From contig NZ_JAGINW010000001.1 in assembly GCF_017876405.1 (NCBI RefSeq), positions 1,253,203 through 1,317,202 of the forward strand: a stretch of DNA of 64,000 nucleotides, given 5' to 3'. The number at the start of each line of letters is the position of its first letter. Position 1 is the first letter of the stretch. Positions 39,096 to 48,794 of the stretch are shown piece by piece. The DNA comes from Kibdelosporangium banguiense (GTDB lineage Bacteria > Actinomycetota > Actinomycetes > Mycobacteriales > Pseudonocardiaceae). Below the pieces are notes generated by a model. It made no database searches. It was not told the DNA's origin and saw only the letters and a list, made by a program, of their open reading frames with translations. The translations under genes were made by a program, and so were the position numbers.

Positions 39096-39665
39096 TCAGA
39101 CCTCGAACTCTGGGCCTTTGGCGCGCAGGTCGTCCACCTTGGACATCGCGTCACGCAGTTCGGCCAGCCAGGTGTCGGCGTGCTCACCGACCAGCCGCAC
39201 GGCCCACGCGAGGGCCTCGGACCGGGACCGGGCCACGCCGGAGTCCACCAGGGTGTCCAGGATCAGCCGCTCGGGCTGCCGCAACCGGGTCATCACCGGC
39301 GCGGACAGCGTGGTGAACAGTTCCTCGCTCGAACCGAGCTTGGCGCCCCAGGCGACCTTGCGGCCGTAGCGGTGCTCGGCCTGACGGGCGATGTCGATGC
39401 GCTCGTCCCTGGTCTCCTCGCGCCACCGGCTGATCCGGCCGGACTCCGCCGCCGCACGCGCCGCGTCGTCCTCGAACTCGCCTTCGAGCGGGGCAAGTTC
39501 GCCCACGATGATGATCTCTTCGCGGTCCACCGAGACCGTCGGCGGCTCGGTGAACCAGCCGTCGGGCAGCCGCCCGGCGAGCCAGGCCGCCGCGTCGTCG
39601 GCGGACGGCAGGTCCGCCTGTTGCCAACCGCCGCGTCCGCGACCGCCATGCCAACCACGTGCCAT
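39096..39665 (-). CDS. Conserved actinobacterial protein, possible ribbon-helix-helix C-terminus
   Basis: A 189-residue protein. N-terminus is Arg/Gly-rich (MARGWHGGRGRGGW); the middle (about 40-85) has a strand-rich part (VSVDREEIIIVGEL); the C-terminal part APVMTRLRQPERLILDTLVD, SGVARSRSEALAWAVRLVGE resembles ribbon-helix-helix domains. Similar proteins are common in streptomycetes, without known function. ATG 39665 has GGAG upstream. The inverted repeats at 39694-39741 over its promoter fit autoregulation. Confidence 0.65.
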   Translation of the reverse strand: MARGWHGGRGRGGWQQADLPSADDAAAWLAGRLPDGWFTEPPTVSVDREEIIIVGELAPLEGEFEDDAARAAAESGRISRWREETRDERIDIARQAEHRYGRKVAWGAKLGSSEELFTTLSAPVMTRLRQPERLILDTLVDSGVARSRSEALAWAVRLVGEHADTWLAELRDAMSKVDDLRAKGPEFEV

Positions 39666-39693
39666 GTGCCGTACTCCAAACATGAGCAGCTCC

Positions 39694-39741
39694 GTAGCTT
39701 GATTACATCATTACACCACTACTCAAGCTACGCGTGTAGTG
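39694..39741 (-). promoter_or_regulatory. Nested inverted repeats upstream of the ribbon-helix-helix gene
   Basis: GTAGCTTGA (39694-39702) and TCAAGCTAC (39723-39731) are perfect 9-bp arms 20 bases apart; a second pair CACTAC/GTAGTG (39716-39721 and 39736-39741) overlaps. On the minus strand TTGAGT, 15 bases, TAATCA lies across the arms and could be the promoter. Confidence 0.55.
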
Positions 39742-39765
39742 CGAGAAGGGGCAGAAAATTCGCTC

Positions 39766-41757
39766 TCAGCTGAGCGAGGAGATGAGCTCGTCCGCCGTCG
39801 TCACCGGGCGGTCGCACACGTACCCGCGGCACACGTAAGCCGCGGGCTGCCCGTCGATCAGCGGGCGATCCGCCAGCAGCGGTGACGAGTCGGGCGCGCC
39901 CGCGAGCACGACGGCACCGCCGTGCGCCTTGTGAAGAGCGGCCGCGAGCAGCTCGGGCGAAGCGCCCGCGATCGCGATCTGCACAGGACCCTGGGCAAGA
40001 GCCTCGGCGACGCTGAGCCAGTGCCCGGCGAACCGGGGCGCCCGCGAGGCCAGTAGCCCAGCCCGAGCCACTGCCTGCTCCGCAGCCTCGCGATAGATCC
40101 CGGCCCGCTCGTGGCCGACCAGAGCCGACGCCGTGACCAGGGCAGACGCCAACGCCGAAGCGCCGGCCGGCGAAGCGTTGTCGGACGGATCCGCAGGCCG
40201 GTGCACCAGGGCTTCGGCGTCGTCAGCGGTGTCGAAGAACGCTCCGGCTGCGGACTTGTCGGCGAACCGGTCCAGAGCGGAATCAAGCAGCGAGACGGCC
40301 GCGTCGAGCCACCGCTGCTCCCCCGTGGCCTGATACAGGGCAAGCAGACCGTCCGCGACGCACGCGTAGTCCTCAAGGACTCCGGCAGACTGACCGGCCA
40401 CACCGTCGCGTGAAGTGCGGCGCAGCCGACCGTCCACGAGGTGGGTGTCGAGCAACAGCGCGGCCGCCCGCTGCGCCGCCAAGATCCATTCCGGAACCTC
40501 GAAGAGGGCGCCGGCCTGGGACAATGCTGTGATCGCGAGCCCGTTCCAAGCCGCGACCACCTTGTCGTCACGGCCAGGCTGCGGCCGTGTGGCCCGCACC
40601 TCGGACAATGCCGAACGCACGCGAGCAAACCGCTCCGGGTCCTCCGGCTCGCGCAACAACCGCAGCGTGGACGTGCCGTGCTCAAACGTGCCCTCGGGCG
40701 TCACGCCGAACAGCTCGGCAGCCCAGACGCCGTCTTCCTCACCCAGGATCTCGACCAGCTGAGCCGGGGTCCAGACGTACGTCAGGCCCTCCTCGCCCTC
40801 GGTGTCCGCGTCCAACGACGACGCGAACCCGCCCTCTGGCGTGCCCAGATCGCGGATCAGGAACCCGGCGGTCTCCTGCGCGACCCGACGATAGGCCGCG
40901 CTGCCGGTCAGCCGGGCCAGATGGGTGTACACGCCGAGCAGCAAAGCGTTGTCGTACAACATCTTCTCGAAGTGCGGCACGACCCATTGCGCGTCCACAC
41001 TGTATCGAGCGAAGCCACCGGCGAGCTGGTCGTAGATCCCGCCACCGGCCATCGCGTCCGCCGTAGCCTCCACAATGGACAGCGACTCCACGGACCGGGT
41101 CCGCTCGTGGTGCCGGGTCAGGAACTCCAGCACCATCGAGGGCGGGAACTTGGGCGCGTTGCCGAATCCGCCGTTGTGCCGGTCGAAATCCCCGAGCAGT
41201 GAGACGACAGCACCATCGAGCACCGAAGTGTCCACAGCGGACTCGGGAAGCACGGCGGAGTGCTTCGCCAACGAAGCGACGAGTTTACCGGCGGCTGTAC
41301 GGACCTCGTCGGATCGCTCGTTCCAGGCCTCGACAATCGCCGCCAGCAGTTGCTTGAACGAGGGCATGCCGCCGCGCGGTGAAGGCGGGTAGTAAGTGCC
41401 GCAATGGAAAGGCTCGCCGGCAGGCGTCAGGAAGCACGTCATCGGCCAGCCGCCCTGCCCGGTCATCGCCTGCGTCGCGGTCATGTAGACCGCATCGACG
41501 TCCGGCCGCTCCTCACGGTCCACTTTGATGTTCACGAAGTGCCGGTTCATCAGCTCGGCGGTCTCGGCGTGCTCGAACGACTCGTGCGCCATCACGTGAC
41601 ACCAGTGGCACGCCGCGTAACCGATGGACAACAGCACCGGCACGTCCCGTTCGACGGCCTCGGCGAACGCCTCCGGGCACCACGGCCACCAGTCGACCGG
41701 GTTGTCGGCGTGCTGCAGCAGATACGGGCTCGTGGCCTGGGCCAGTCGGTTCGCCAT
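39766..41757 (-). CDS. DUF255 thioredoxin-domain protein (YyaL/SSP411 family)
   Basis: A 663-residue protein: thioredoxin-like N-terminus ([20 protein letters not shown], the family hallmark, with CHWC at about 50-53), then an (alpha/alpha)6 barrel like N-acylglucosamine epimerases. Eukaryotic homologue is SPATA20. Biochemical role unknown. Corresponds to Rv1084 in the syntenic block. Confidence 0.92.
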   Translation of the reverse strand: MANRLAQATSPYLLQHADNPVDWWPWCPEAFAEAVERDVPVLLSIGYAACHWCHVMAHESFEHAETAELMNRHFVNIKVDREERPDVDAVYMTATQAMTGQGGWPMTCFLTPAGEPFHCGTYYPPSPRGGMPSFKQLLAAIVEAWNERSDEVRTAAGKLVASLAKHSAVLPESAVDTSVLDGAVVSLLGDFDRHNGGFGNAPKFPPSMVLEFLTRHHERTRSVESLSIVEATADAMAGGGIYDQLAGGFARYSVDAQWVVPHFEKMLYDNALLLGVYTHLARLTGSAAYRRVAQETAGFLIRDLGTPEGGFASSLDADTEGEEGLTYVWTPAQLVEILGEEDGVWAAELFGVTPEGTFEHGTSTLRLLREPEDPERFARVRSALSEVRATRPQPGRDDKVVAAWNGLAITALSQAGALFEVPEWILAAQRAAALLLDTHLVDGRLRRTSRDGVAGQSAGVLEDYACVADGLLALYQATGEQRWLDAAVSLLDSALDRFADKSAAGAFFDTADDAEALVHRPADPSDNASPAGASALASALVTASALVGHERAGIYREAAEQAVARAGLLASRAPRFAGHWLSVAEALAQGPVQIAIAGASPELLAAALHKAHGGAVVLAGAPDSSPLLADRPLIDGQPAAYVCRGYVCDRPVTTADELISSLS

Positions 41758-41818
41758 GCCGCCAGCCTAGTTCCGCAAACAAGGTGAAGGTTGCCGGCAT
41801 ATCCGGGAGGATCGGCCC

Positions 41819-43210
41819 GTGCTGATGACCTTGACCACCACCCACGAGCCCGCGACCGAACTCGGCTTCCTGCTGCACAAGCATCCCGAGCGGGCGCAGT
41901 CCTCCACGGTCGCGGCCGGTACGGCACACGTGTTCTACCCCACGGCGAACGACAGCGAATGCACGGCGGCGTTGCTGCTCGACATCGATCCGATCGAGCT
42001 CGTGCGTGGCCGGCACGACCGCGCGTTCACGCTGAACCAGTACGTCAACGACCGCCCGTACGCAGCTGGGTCGATGCTGGCGGTGGCGATCGGCACGGTG
42101 TTCCGGACCGCGATGAACGGCATCGCAGGCACCCGGCAGGAACTCGCCGACACCGCGATCCCGCTGCGCGTACACGTCCCCGCGCTGCCGTCGCGGGGCG
42201 GTCCGGACCTGGTCAGGAGGTTGTTCGAGCCGCTGGGCTGGCAGGTCGGAATCACCACCGTGCCGTTGGACGCGGTGTTCGGGGGCGACTCGCCGTACGT
42301 CGACCTGAAGCTGACCGGCACCATGCATGTCTCGGCGGCGCTGAGGCATCTGTACGTGCTGCTGCCGGTGCTGGACAACGCGAAGCACTACTGGGTGACC
42401 GAGGAAGAGGTCACCAAGCTGCTGCGCGCGGGTGAAGGCTGGCTCGCGGACCACCCTTCGCGTGAGCTGATCAGCCAGCGGTATCTCGCACATCGCCCGG
42501 CCTACGTCCGGTTTGCGTTGAGCCGCTTGGCCGAAGCCGACGAGACCGATGCGGACGAACTCGACAATGCCCTGGCAGAGCCGGTTGTGGCCGAGCAGCC
42601 CGACCGTCCGGTGCCGCTTTCCTGGCAGCGCCGGGACAGCGTGATCGCAGTGCTGAAGGAGGTCAACGCACACAAGGTGCTTGACCTTGGTTGTGGTGGC
42701 GGCGCCCTGCTGCGTGAGCTGATCAAGGAGCCGTCGTTCACCGAGATCGTGGGCGTTGACGTGTCCGCGCGGGCACTTGAGGTCGCGGCCAGGAGGTTCG
42801 AGCGGACTCCTGAGCGGGTGCGGCAACGGTTGACACTGCGGCAATCGGCGTTGACGTACGTCGACCAGTCGCTGGCTGGTTTCGACGCGGCTGTATTGAT
42901 GGAGGTCATCGAGCACGTCGACGAGCCCCGGCTACCCGCGTTGGAACACAGCGTTTTCGGCGCGGCGAAGCCGGCGACTGTCATCGTCACCACACCGAAT
43001 GTCGAATACAACATTCGGTTCCCCACGCTGCCCGAAGGCAAACTGCGGCACGCCGACCACCGTTTCGAGTGGACGCGCGCACAGTTCCGCACCTGGGCAG
43101 ACAGCGTGGCCGAACGCTACGACTACACCGTCCGTTACCTTCCAGTCGGCGACGACGACCCGGAAGCAGGCCCACCGACCAAGCTCGCCGTCTTCGAGGT
43201 GTCCCGATGA
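41819..43210 (+). CDS. hen1: 3'-terminal RNA ribose 2'-O-methyltransferase Hen1
   Basis: A 463-residue bacterial Hen1. N-terminal domain (1-240) begins MTLTTTHEPATELGFLLHKH, typical of the family and needed to activate Pnkp; C-terminal methyltransferase has VLDLGCGGGALLREL (SAM), and the metal motif EVIEHVDEPRL followed by HRFEWTRAQF. It marks the 3' end at a break with 2'-O-methyl before sealing, so that the repaired RNA resists re-cutting. GTG 41819 aligns with the family start; ATG 41825 is an alternative. ATGA overlap with pnkp. Confidence 0.95.
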   Translation: MLMTLTTTHEPATELGFLLHKHPERAQSSTVAAGTAHVFYPTANDSECTAALLLDIDPIELVRGRHDRAFTLNQYVNDRPYAAGSMLAVAIGTVFRTAMNGIAGTRQELADTAIPLRVHVPALPSRGGPDLVRRLFEPLGWQVGITTVPLDAVFGGDSPYVDLKLTGTMHVSAALRHLYVLLPVLDNAKHYWVTEEEVTKLLRAGEGWLADHPSRELISQRYLAHRPAYVRFALSRLAEADETDADELDNALAEPVVAEQPDRPVPLSWQRRDSVIAVLKEVNAHKVLDLGCGGGALLRELIKEPSFTEIVGVDVSARALEVAARRFERTPERVRQRLTLRQSALTYVDQSLAGFDAAVLMEVIEHVDEPRLPALEHSVFGAAKPATVIVTTPNVEYNIRFPTLPEGKLRHADHRFEWTRAQFRTWADSVAERYDYTVRYLPVGDDDPEAGPPTKLAVFEVSR

Positions 43211-45717
43211 AACTGTCCATTCCAGACATGGCGGTGGTCGCGCTGGTCGGCGCCTCGGGATCCGGCAAGTCCACCTTCGCCCACAAGCACTTCGCGCGCA
43301 CCCAGGTCCTGTCGAGCGACTTCTTCCGAGGCCTGGTCGCGGATGACGAGAACGACCAGTCCGCCTCGGCGGCCGCGTTCGACGCCCTGCACTACGTCGC
43401 AGGCAAGCGCTTGGCCGCAGGCAAAGTCACCGTGATCGACGCGACGAACGTGCAGCGAACACCGCGCGGCCAGCTCATCGCGCTGGCCAAGCAGCACCAC
43501 GTGCTGCCGGTCGCGATCGTGCTCGACATGCCCGAAGGGCTGTGCATCGAGCGCAACGCGGCACGGCCGGACCGGGATTTCGGTGCGCACGTGATCCGCA
43601 GGCACCGCAACGACCTACGAAAGTCGTTGCGGTCGTTGGAGAAGGAAGGCTTCCGGCGCGTTTACGTCCTGCGCACGCCCGAAGAGGTCAAGGCTGCCGA
43701 AGTCGTCATCGAGCCGCTGCTGAACGACAAGCGGTCGGAGACCGGGCCGTTCGACGTGATCGGGGACGTACACGGCTGCCGCGCTGAGCTTGAGGAGCTG
43801 CTCGGCACACTGGGTTACGTGCTGGAGCGGGACGTCGAGGGACGTGCCGTCGGCGCTAGTCACCCGGAGGGCCGCAAGGCTCTGTTCGTCGGCGACCTCG
43901 TCGACCGCGGCCCGGACACGCCCGGTGTGTTGCGCCTGGCCATGGGCATGGTCGAAACAGGCAACGCCTTGTGCGTCTGCGGGAACCACGAGCAGAAGCT
44001 CGTGCGAGCGTTGCGCGGGCGTAAGGTCCGGGTCACGCACGGGCTCGCCGAGTCGCTTGACCAGCTGGGCGCGGAGTCCGAGGAGTTCCGTAAGCGCGCG
44101 GAGAAGTTCTGCAGCGACCTGGTCGCGCACTACGTTCTGGATGACGGCAAGCTAGTCGTCTCGCACGCCGGCCTGCCAGAGAACTACCACGGCCGTGCGT
44201 CCGGAGCGGTGCGCAGTTTCGCGCTGTACGGCGACACCACCGGAGAGACCGACGAGTACGGACTGCCAGTGCGTTATCCGTGGGCGAACGACTACCGCGG
44301 CCGGGCAATGGTCCTGTATGGACACACTCCGACCCCGGAAGCCGAGTGGGTCAACGGGACCATGTGCCTGGACACCGGGTGTGTGTTCGGCGGCAAGCTG
44401 ACCGCATTGCGTTACCCGGAGCGGGAAGTGGTTTCCGTTGACGCGCACAAGGTCTGGTACGAGCCGGTGCGGCCGTTGGTGGCGCAGGTCGCGACTCAGC
44501 GGGAGCCGGACGTGCTCAACCTGGACGACGTGATCGGCCGGCGGATCGTGGAGACCGAGCACCACGGCCGGATCACGGTCCGCGAGGAGCAGGCAGCGGC
44601 CGCGATCGAGGTGATGAGCCGGTTCGCGGTCGATCCGCGGTGGCTGCTGTACCTGCCGCCGACGATGAGCCCGACGGCGACCTCAGCACTCCCCGGAATG
44701 CTGGAGCACCCGGCCGAGGCCTTCGCCGGATACCGCAGCGACGGCGTGCGACACGTTGTGTGCGAAGAGAAGCACATGGGTTCGCGCGCGGTCGTGCTGG
44801 TGTGCAGAGACGACGGCAAGGCGAGGTTCGGGATCGACGGCGGCGGTGCCGTCCACACCCGGACAGGCCGCTCGTTCTTCGGCCCGGACCTGACCGAGCA
44901 GTTGCTCGATCGCATCCGGACCGCGGCGACCGGCCTGTGGGACGAGCTGAAGACCGACTGGTTGTTGCTGGACACCGAGCTGATGCCATGGAGTGCCAAG
45001 GCAGCCGGGTTGATCATGCAGCAGTACGCCCCGGTCGGTGCCGCGTCGTCGGTCGCGTTGGACGCGGCCATAACCGAACTGTCCAAAGCAGATGCACGAG
45101 GCGTCGACGTGGCCGAACTGCTGGCGAAAACGCAGTCACGCGCGAACAACGCGGACGGATACCGCCAGGCCTACCGCCGCTACTACTGGCCGACGGAAGG
45201 CCTGGACGGTGTCAAGCTGGCGCCGTTCCAGGTGCTCGCCGCGGAAGGCCAGACGTTCGCGACCAGACCACACGCATGGCACCTGGAGATCGCGGACCGG
45301 CTGGCCGCCGCGGACCCGTCCTTGTTCACGACCACGAAGCGCCTGTTCGTCGATACAGACGACGAACAGGCGGTCGCGAAAGGGATCGAGTGGTGGGAGG
45401 AGATGACCGGATCAGGCGGCGAGGGAATGGTGGTCAAACCGGCCGCCAACCTGGTGGAAAAGGTGCAGCCGGGCGTGAAGGTCCGAGGACGTGAGTACCT
45501 GCGGATCATCTACGGCCCGGACTACACCGAGCACCACCACCTCGCTCGCCTGCGCCAGCGCAATCTCGGCCGCAAGCGTTCACTGGCCTCCCGCGAATAC
45601 GCCCTAGGCCTGGAGGCGCTGGACCGGGTCGCCCGCGGCGAGCCGTTGTGGCGCGTCCATGAGTGCGTATTCGCCGTACTGGCCCTTGAATCCGAGCCCG
45701 TCGACCCGCGCCTTTAG
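43207..45717 (+). CDS. pnkp: Polynucleotide kinase-phosphatase-ligase Pnkp
   Basis: An 836-residue three-domain RNA-repair enzyme. Kinase: P-loop GASGSGKST (15-23). Phosphatase: calcineurin-type GDVHG at about 186-190, GDLVDRGPDT and CGNHE. Ligase-adenylyltransferase: nucleophile Lys522 (KHMG) and later GGEGMVVKPAANLVEK. It heals broken ends (5'-phosphate, 3'-OH) and, with Hen1, seals them. Start overlaps the hen1 stop. The natural substrates are tRNAs or other RNAs cut by ribotoxins. Confidence 0.96.
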   Translation: MKLSIPDMAVVALVGASGSGKSTFAHKHFARTQVLSSDFFRGLVADDENDQSASAAAFDALHYVAGKRLAAGKVTVIDATNVQRTPRGQLIALAKQHHVLPVAIVLDMPEGLCIERNAARPDRDFGAHVIRRHRNDLRKSLRSLEKEGFRRVYVLRTPEEVKAAEVVIEPLLNDKRSETGPFDVIGDVHGCRAELEELLGTLGYVLERDVEGRAVGASHPEGRKALFVGDLVDRGPDTPGVLRLAMGMVETGNALCVCGNHEQKLVRALRGRKVRVTHGLAESLDQLGAESEEFRKRAEKFCSDLVAHYVLDDGKLVVSHAGLPENYHGRASGAVRSFALYGDTTGETDEYGLPVRYPWANDYRGRAMVLYGHTPTPEAEWVNGTMCLDTGCVFGGKLTALRYPEREVVSVDAHKVWYEPVRPLVAQVATQREPDVLNLDDVIGRRIVETEHHGRITVREEQAAAAIEVMSRFAVDPRWLLYLPPTMSPTATSALPGMLEHPAEAFAGYRSDGVRHVVCEEKHMGSRAVVLVCRDDGKARFGIDGGGAVHTRTGRSFFGPDLTEQLLDRIRTAATGLWDELKTDWLLLDTELMPWSAKAAGLIMQQYAPVGAASSVALDAAITELSKADARGVDVAELLAKTQSRANNADGYRQAYRRYYWPTEGLDGVKLAPFQVLAAEGQTFATRPHAWHLEIADRLAAADPSLFTTTKRLFVDTDDEQAVAKGIEWWEEMTGSGGEGMVVKPAANLVEKVQPGVKVRGREYLRIIYGPDYTEHHHLARLRQRNLGRKRSLASREYALGLEALDRVARGEPLWRVHECVFAVLALESEPVDPRL

Positions 45718-46229
45718 GCGGGGTTGTAGAAGGCGTAGTCGGCGGTGTACGGCACCGAGGCGGTGACGCCCTCACTGCACGAGCCAGTGGGGGCCACTCC
45801 ACCCGTGGTCTTCAGCCGCTGGATGAACGTGACCTTGGCGAGCTTGCCGGGGCCACGGTTGCCCGTGGCCTTGAGCAGCAGCTCGGGAATGGCATTGGGG
45901 ACAGGCGAATTGGCCACGGCGGCGGCAGTCACCGAGCTGCCGTCGAGTACGGACGTCCACACCGGACCCTTGGAGTGCAGTACCTCAGGGCGGCCGTGAT
46001 TGGTGAGAATCGCATCAGGCTGGACAAACGTCCACGCGTTGTTCGTGCACTGGTAGGTCTGCACGCCCCGAGCGGGCATCACGGTGAGCAACTTGTTGCC
46101 GTCCGGCACCTTGAGCACGTCCGGCACCTTGGGCTGGGAATGCGCACTCGCCGGCGCTGCGGCACCCACGCCGATGGCGGCCAGTGCAGCGACTGCTATA
46201 CCAACAGAAACCTTGCGTACCCGACTCAT
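45714..46229 (-). CDS. DUF3455 secreted protein
   Basis: A 171-residue protein with a Sec signal (VSVGIAVAALAAIGVGAAAP, APASA cleavage). The mature part follows the DUF3455 pattern: VPDGNKLLTVMPARGVQTYQ, NHGRPEVLHSKGPVWTSVLDG and a final two-cysteine region (GSCSEG, YTADYAFY). Function unknown. ATG 46229 has GGAG upstream. Its stop overlaps that of pnkp on the other strand. Confidence 0.82.
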   Translation of the reverse strand: MSRVRKVSVGIAVAALAAIGVGAAAPASAHSQPKVPDVLKVPDGNKLLTVMPARGVQTYQCTNNAWTFVQPDAILTNHGRPEVLHSKGPVWTSVLDGSSVTAAAVANSPVPNAIPELLLKATGNRGPGKLAKVTFIQRLKTTGGVAPTGSCSEGVTASVPYTADYAFYNPA

Positions 46230-46340
46230 TTTGGTGACTCCGTTTGGGTTTTCCGGTCGGCGTCCCTCGCCGACCGCCCCCCACACGGAGATGATGCCGT
46301 CCCGGTTCACCTCTGGGCTGGCGTCACCCGATCGTGGCTA

Positions 46341-46613
46341 CTAAGCGCCGTTTTTCTGTTCCTGGGGCTTCTCTTCGGCAGCGGGTTCCTCGTCGCCGTC
46401 GGGTGCCTCATGCTTGCCCGCGGGCTCCTCGTCGAAGCTGGCCGGGACGCGCTTGAGGTGCTTGCTCATCGAGCGGGCCAGAAACACCACCGCGACCAGG
46501 AACACCAGCAGGACAAGCAGACCGACCGGTGAGGACTTGCCGAAGTCCTCACCGCGGCCGCCGGGGTCGTCGGGCATCGGTGGCGGCTGCGCCACCATAG
46601 CCGTGAACGTCAT
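46341..46613 (-). CDS. Small membrane protein downstream of mca
   Basis: A 90-residue protein: Pro-rich extracytoplasmic N-terminus, one helix ([17 protein letters not shown], about 29-45), and an acidic Glu/Pro/Lys tail. It occupies the place of Rv1083 next to mca. Start ATG 46613 overlaps the mca stop (ATGA). Confidence 0.8.
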   Translation of the reverse strand: MTFTAMVAQPPPMPDDPGGRGEDFGKSSPVGLLVLLVFLVAVVFLARSMSKHLKRVPASFDEEPAGKHEAPDGDEEPAAEEKPQEQKNGA

Positions 46614-47491
46614 GCGGTCACCTTCTCCGTGATGCCGTCGAACAGGTCGTCCTCCGGCAGAGTCGTGTCCACGAGCGAGCGGGCCAGCTCGTACTCCTCG
46701 AACGGCCACACCTCGCGCTGCAGCTCCAAGGGTATGACGAACCACCGGCTGTTCGGGTCGATCTGGGTCGCGTGCGCCCGCAACGCATCGTCCCGGACGT
46801 GGAAGTACTCACCGCACTCGACCCGGCTGGTGACGCGGTCGGCCACGTCGCCCTTGTCCGGGTCCCACTTCGACAGCCACTCCTTGTACGGCGATTCCAG
46901 GCCGCGGGCCTCCATCGCGTCGTGCATCCGCTGCATCCGCAGGCGGGAGAAACCGTGCGAGTAATAGAGCTTCAACGGCGTCCACGGCTCGCCCGCGCCG
47001 GTGAACCGCTCAGGGTCGCCGGCCGCCTCGAAAGCCGCCACCGAGACCTCGTGGCACCGGATGTGGTCCGGGTGCGGGTAGCCGCCGTTCTCGTCGTAGG
47101 TGACGATCACGTGCGGCCGGAACTCGCGGATCACCTCGACCAGCTTCTCGGTCGGCCCCTCCAGCGGGACCAGCGCGAAACAGCCGTCCGGCAGCGGCGG
47201 CAGCGGGTCGCCTTCGGGCAGGCCCGAGTCCACGTAACCGAGCCACCGGTGCTGGATGCCCAGGATCTTGGCTGCCTCGGCCATCTCCTCGCGTCTGATC
47301 TGGGTGATGTTCTCCAGGACGTCGGGCCGCTCCATGGCCGGGTTGAGGATGCTGCCGCGCTCCCCGCCGGTCAGCGTGACGACCATGACCTCGTGCCCCT
47401 CGGCCACGTACTTCGCCATGGTCGCGGCGCCCTTGCTCGACTCGTCGTCCGGGTGTGCGTGTACCGCCATCAACCGCAGCTGCTCAGCCAT
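46610..47491 (-). CDS. mca: Mycothiol S-conjugate amidase
   Basis: A 293-residue zinc amidase of the LmbE fold. Zinc motif HAHPDDE (11-17) and distal HPDH ([13 protein letters not shown]). It cleaves mycothiol conjugates to release mercapturates, a detoxification route confined to actinobacteria. The length and [14 protein letters not shown] segment separate it from MshB. ATG 47491 is preceded by AAGAGG. An ATG at 47596 upstream is not needed. Confidence 0.93.
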   Translation of the reverse strand: MAEQLRLMAVHAHPDDESSKGAATMAKYVAEGHEVMVVTLTGGERGSILNPAMERPDVLENITQIRREEMAEAAKILGIQHRWLGYVDSGLPEGDPLPPLPDGCFALVPLEGPTEKLVEVIREFRPHVIVTYDENGGYPHPDHIRCHEVSVAAFEAAGDPERFTGAGEPWTPLKLYYSHGFSRLRMQRMHDAMEARGLESPYKEWLSKWDPDKGDVADRVTSRVECGEYFHVRDDALRAHATQIDPNSRWFVIPLELQREVWPFEEYELARSLVDTTLPEDDLFDGITEKVTA

Positions 47492-47617
47492 GACCTCTTC
47501 TGGTCCCTCTCTCGTGTACCCCGCGTGCTCGCGCCTCGAGCCCCCACGCATACTCGACAAGTACGTGACCCACATTGTTCCCGGTGGGTCCGACACCGCT
47601 GATCGGGAGACCCTGAT

Positions 47618-48079
47618 TTGGAGAGCCGCGTCACCTCCGCCGGGCGTGAACTGCCCGAGGGACGCTACGGCTCGCGGGCTTCGGCCAAGCCCGTCGGCCG
47701 TTGGCGTAGATGGGTGCTACCCGGGGCCGGCCTTTTACTCGCCTCGGCGATCGCGTACATCGCCTACCAGAACCTGGGCAGCGCGCCGATCGAGGCGCAA
47801 CGGACCACATTCAGTCCGGTTGGCACGGACTCCGTGAAGATCACGTTCACGGTGACCAGGGAAACCCCATCGAGACCGGCCATGTGCGTGGTGCGCGCGA
47901 GAGTGCTCGACGGCTCCGAAGGCGGTCGCAAAGAGGTCTATATCCCTCCCGAAGCAGCCTCGATCTCCACAGTGATCAAAAGCTCCGGTGAGCCGGTGAC
48001 CGCCGACGTTTTCGGCTGTTCCTACGACGTGCCGCCCTACCTCACAGTGCAGAACTCGGAGGCACGGCCAACGGAGTGA
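47618..48079 (+). CDS. DUF4307 membrane-anchored protein
   Basis: A 153-residue protein with RYGSRASAK, one membrane helix (about 33-50) and an exported beta-rich domain ([20 protein letters not shown]) as in DUF4307 proteins between mca and greA (Rv1081c). Two cysteines. Function unknown. TTG 47618 is the only plausible start in frame, with GGGAG upstream. Confidence 0.8.
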   Translation: MESRVTSAGRELPEGRYGSRASAKPVGRWRRWVLPGAGLLLASAIAYIAYQNLGSAPIEAQRTTFSPVGTDSVKITFTVTRETPSRPAMCVVRARVLDGSEGGRKEVYIPPEAASISTVIKSSGEPVTADVFGCSYDVPPYLTVQNSEARPTE

Positions 48080-48155
48080 AACCTAAGCCGAAAGGCGGCA
48101 AATCGGACATCACGGACACATGATCACTACTGATCGTGTTATCCTCTTATACCGG

Positions 48156-48180
48156 CACGGCCCCTGACGGGCCGTGTTTT
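48156..48180 (+). terminator. Hairpin with T-run in the greA leader
   Basis: CACGGCCC, 5-base loop, GGGCCGTG, TTTT. It lies about 80 bases after the DUF4307 stop and about 80 before greA. A TATCCT box at 48140-48145 just upstream would make it an early attenuator of greA; otherwise it simply ends the DUF4307 transcript. Confidence 0.75.
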
Positions 48181-48258
48181 GACGTTCTGGGCCCCATGGT
48201 CCGGAAAAAACCGACCCGCATCCGCGGGCCCCGGGAGCTGGACGAGGAGTTGGTGACC

Positions 48259-48747
48259 GTGAGCGAAAGCAAGGTGACCTGGCTGACCCAGGAAGCCTAT
48301 AGCCGCCTCAAGCAGGAGCTTGACGAGGCGATCGAGAACCGCCCGGTCATCGCCGCGAAGATCAACGCCAGCCGTGAAGAGGGCGACCTCAAGGAAAACG
48401 GTGGCTACCACGCGGCACGCGAGGAACAGGGCCAGGCCGAGGCCCGTATCCGGCACCTGCAGGAGCTGTTGCGCAACGCCAAGGTCGGCGAGGCTCCCGC
48501 CAACGACGGGCTGGCCGAGCCCGGCAAGGTGCTGACCATCCGCTACGAGGGCGACGACGAGGAAGAGAAGTTCCTGCTGGCCACCCGGGAGGAAGGCGCC
48601 GAGGGCGCACTTGAGGTCTACTCCCCCGAGTCCCCGCTCGGTCGCGCCCTGCTCGGCGCGAAGGAAGGCGAGACCAGGGAGTACGAGCTGCCCAGCGGCG
48701 CTTCCCAGAAGGTCACACTGATCAAGGCCGTTCCGTACAGCGCATAG
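48259..48747 (+). CDS. greA: Transcription elongation factor GreA
   Basis: A 162-residue factor that makes stalled RNA polymerase cleave back-tracked RNA. Coiled coil with the acidic tip motif [19 protein letters not shown] (conserved D and E), then the FKBP-like domain ([33 protein letters not shown]). GTG 48259 gives VSESKVTWL, which aligns with the mycobacterial N-terminus; GTG 48253 and further upstream starts are less likely. GAGGAG is upstream. Confidence 0.95.
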   Translation: MSESKVTWLTQEAYSRLKQELDEAIENRPVIAAKINASREEGDLKENGGYHAAREEQGQAEARIRHLQELLRNAKVGEAPANDGLAEPGKVLTIRYEGDDEEEKFLLATREEGAEGALEVYSPESPLGRALLGAKEGETREYELPSGASQKVTLIKAVPYSA

Positions 48748-48755
48748 CCTTGTCC

Positions 48756-48794
48756 CCCTCGTGAGTGCCCGGCCTGGGCGCTCACGAGGGTTTT
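48756..48794. terminator. Terminator between convergent greA and lrp
   Basis: CCCTCGTGAG, T, GCCC pairs with GGGC, G, CTCACGAGGG (48756-48790), then TTTT. It overlaps the last codons of the Lrp gene. Confidence 0.88.
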
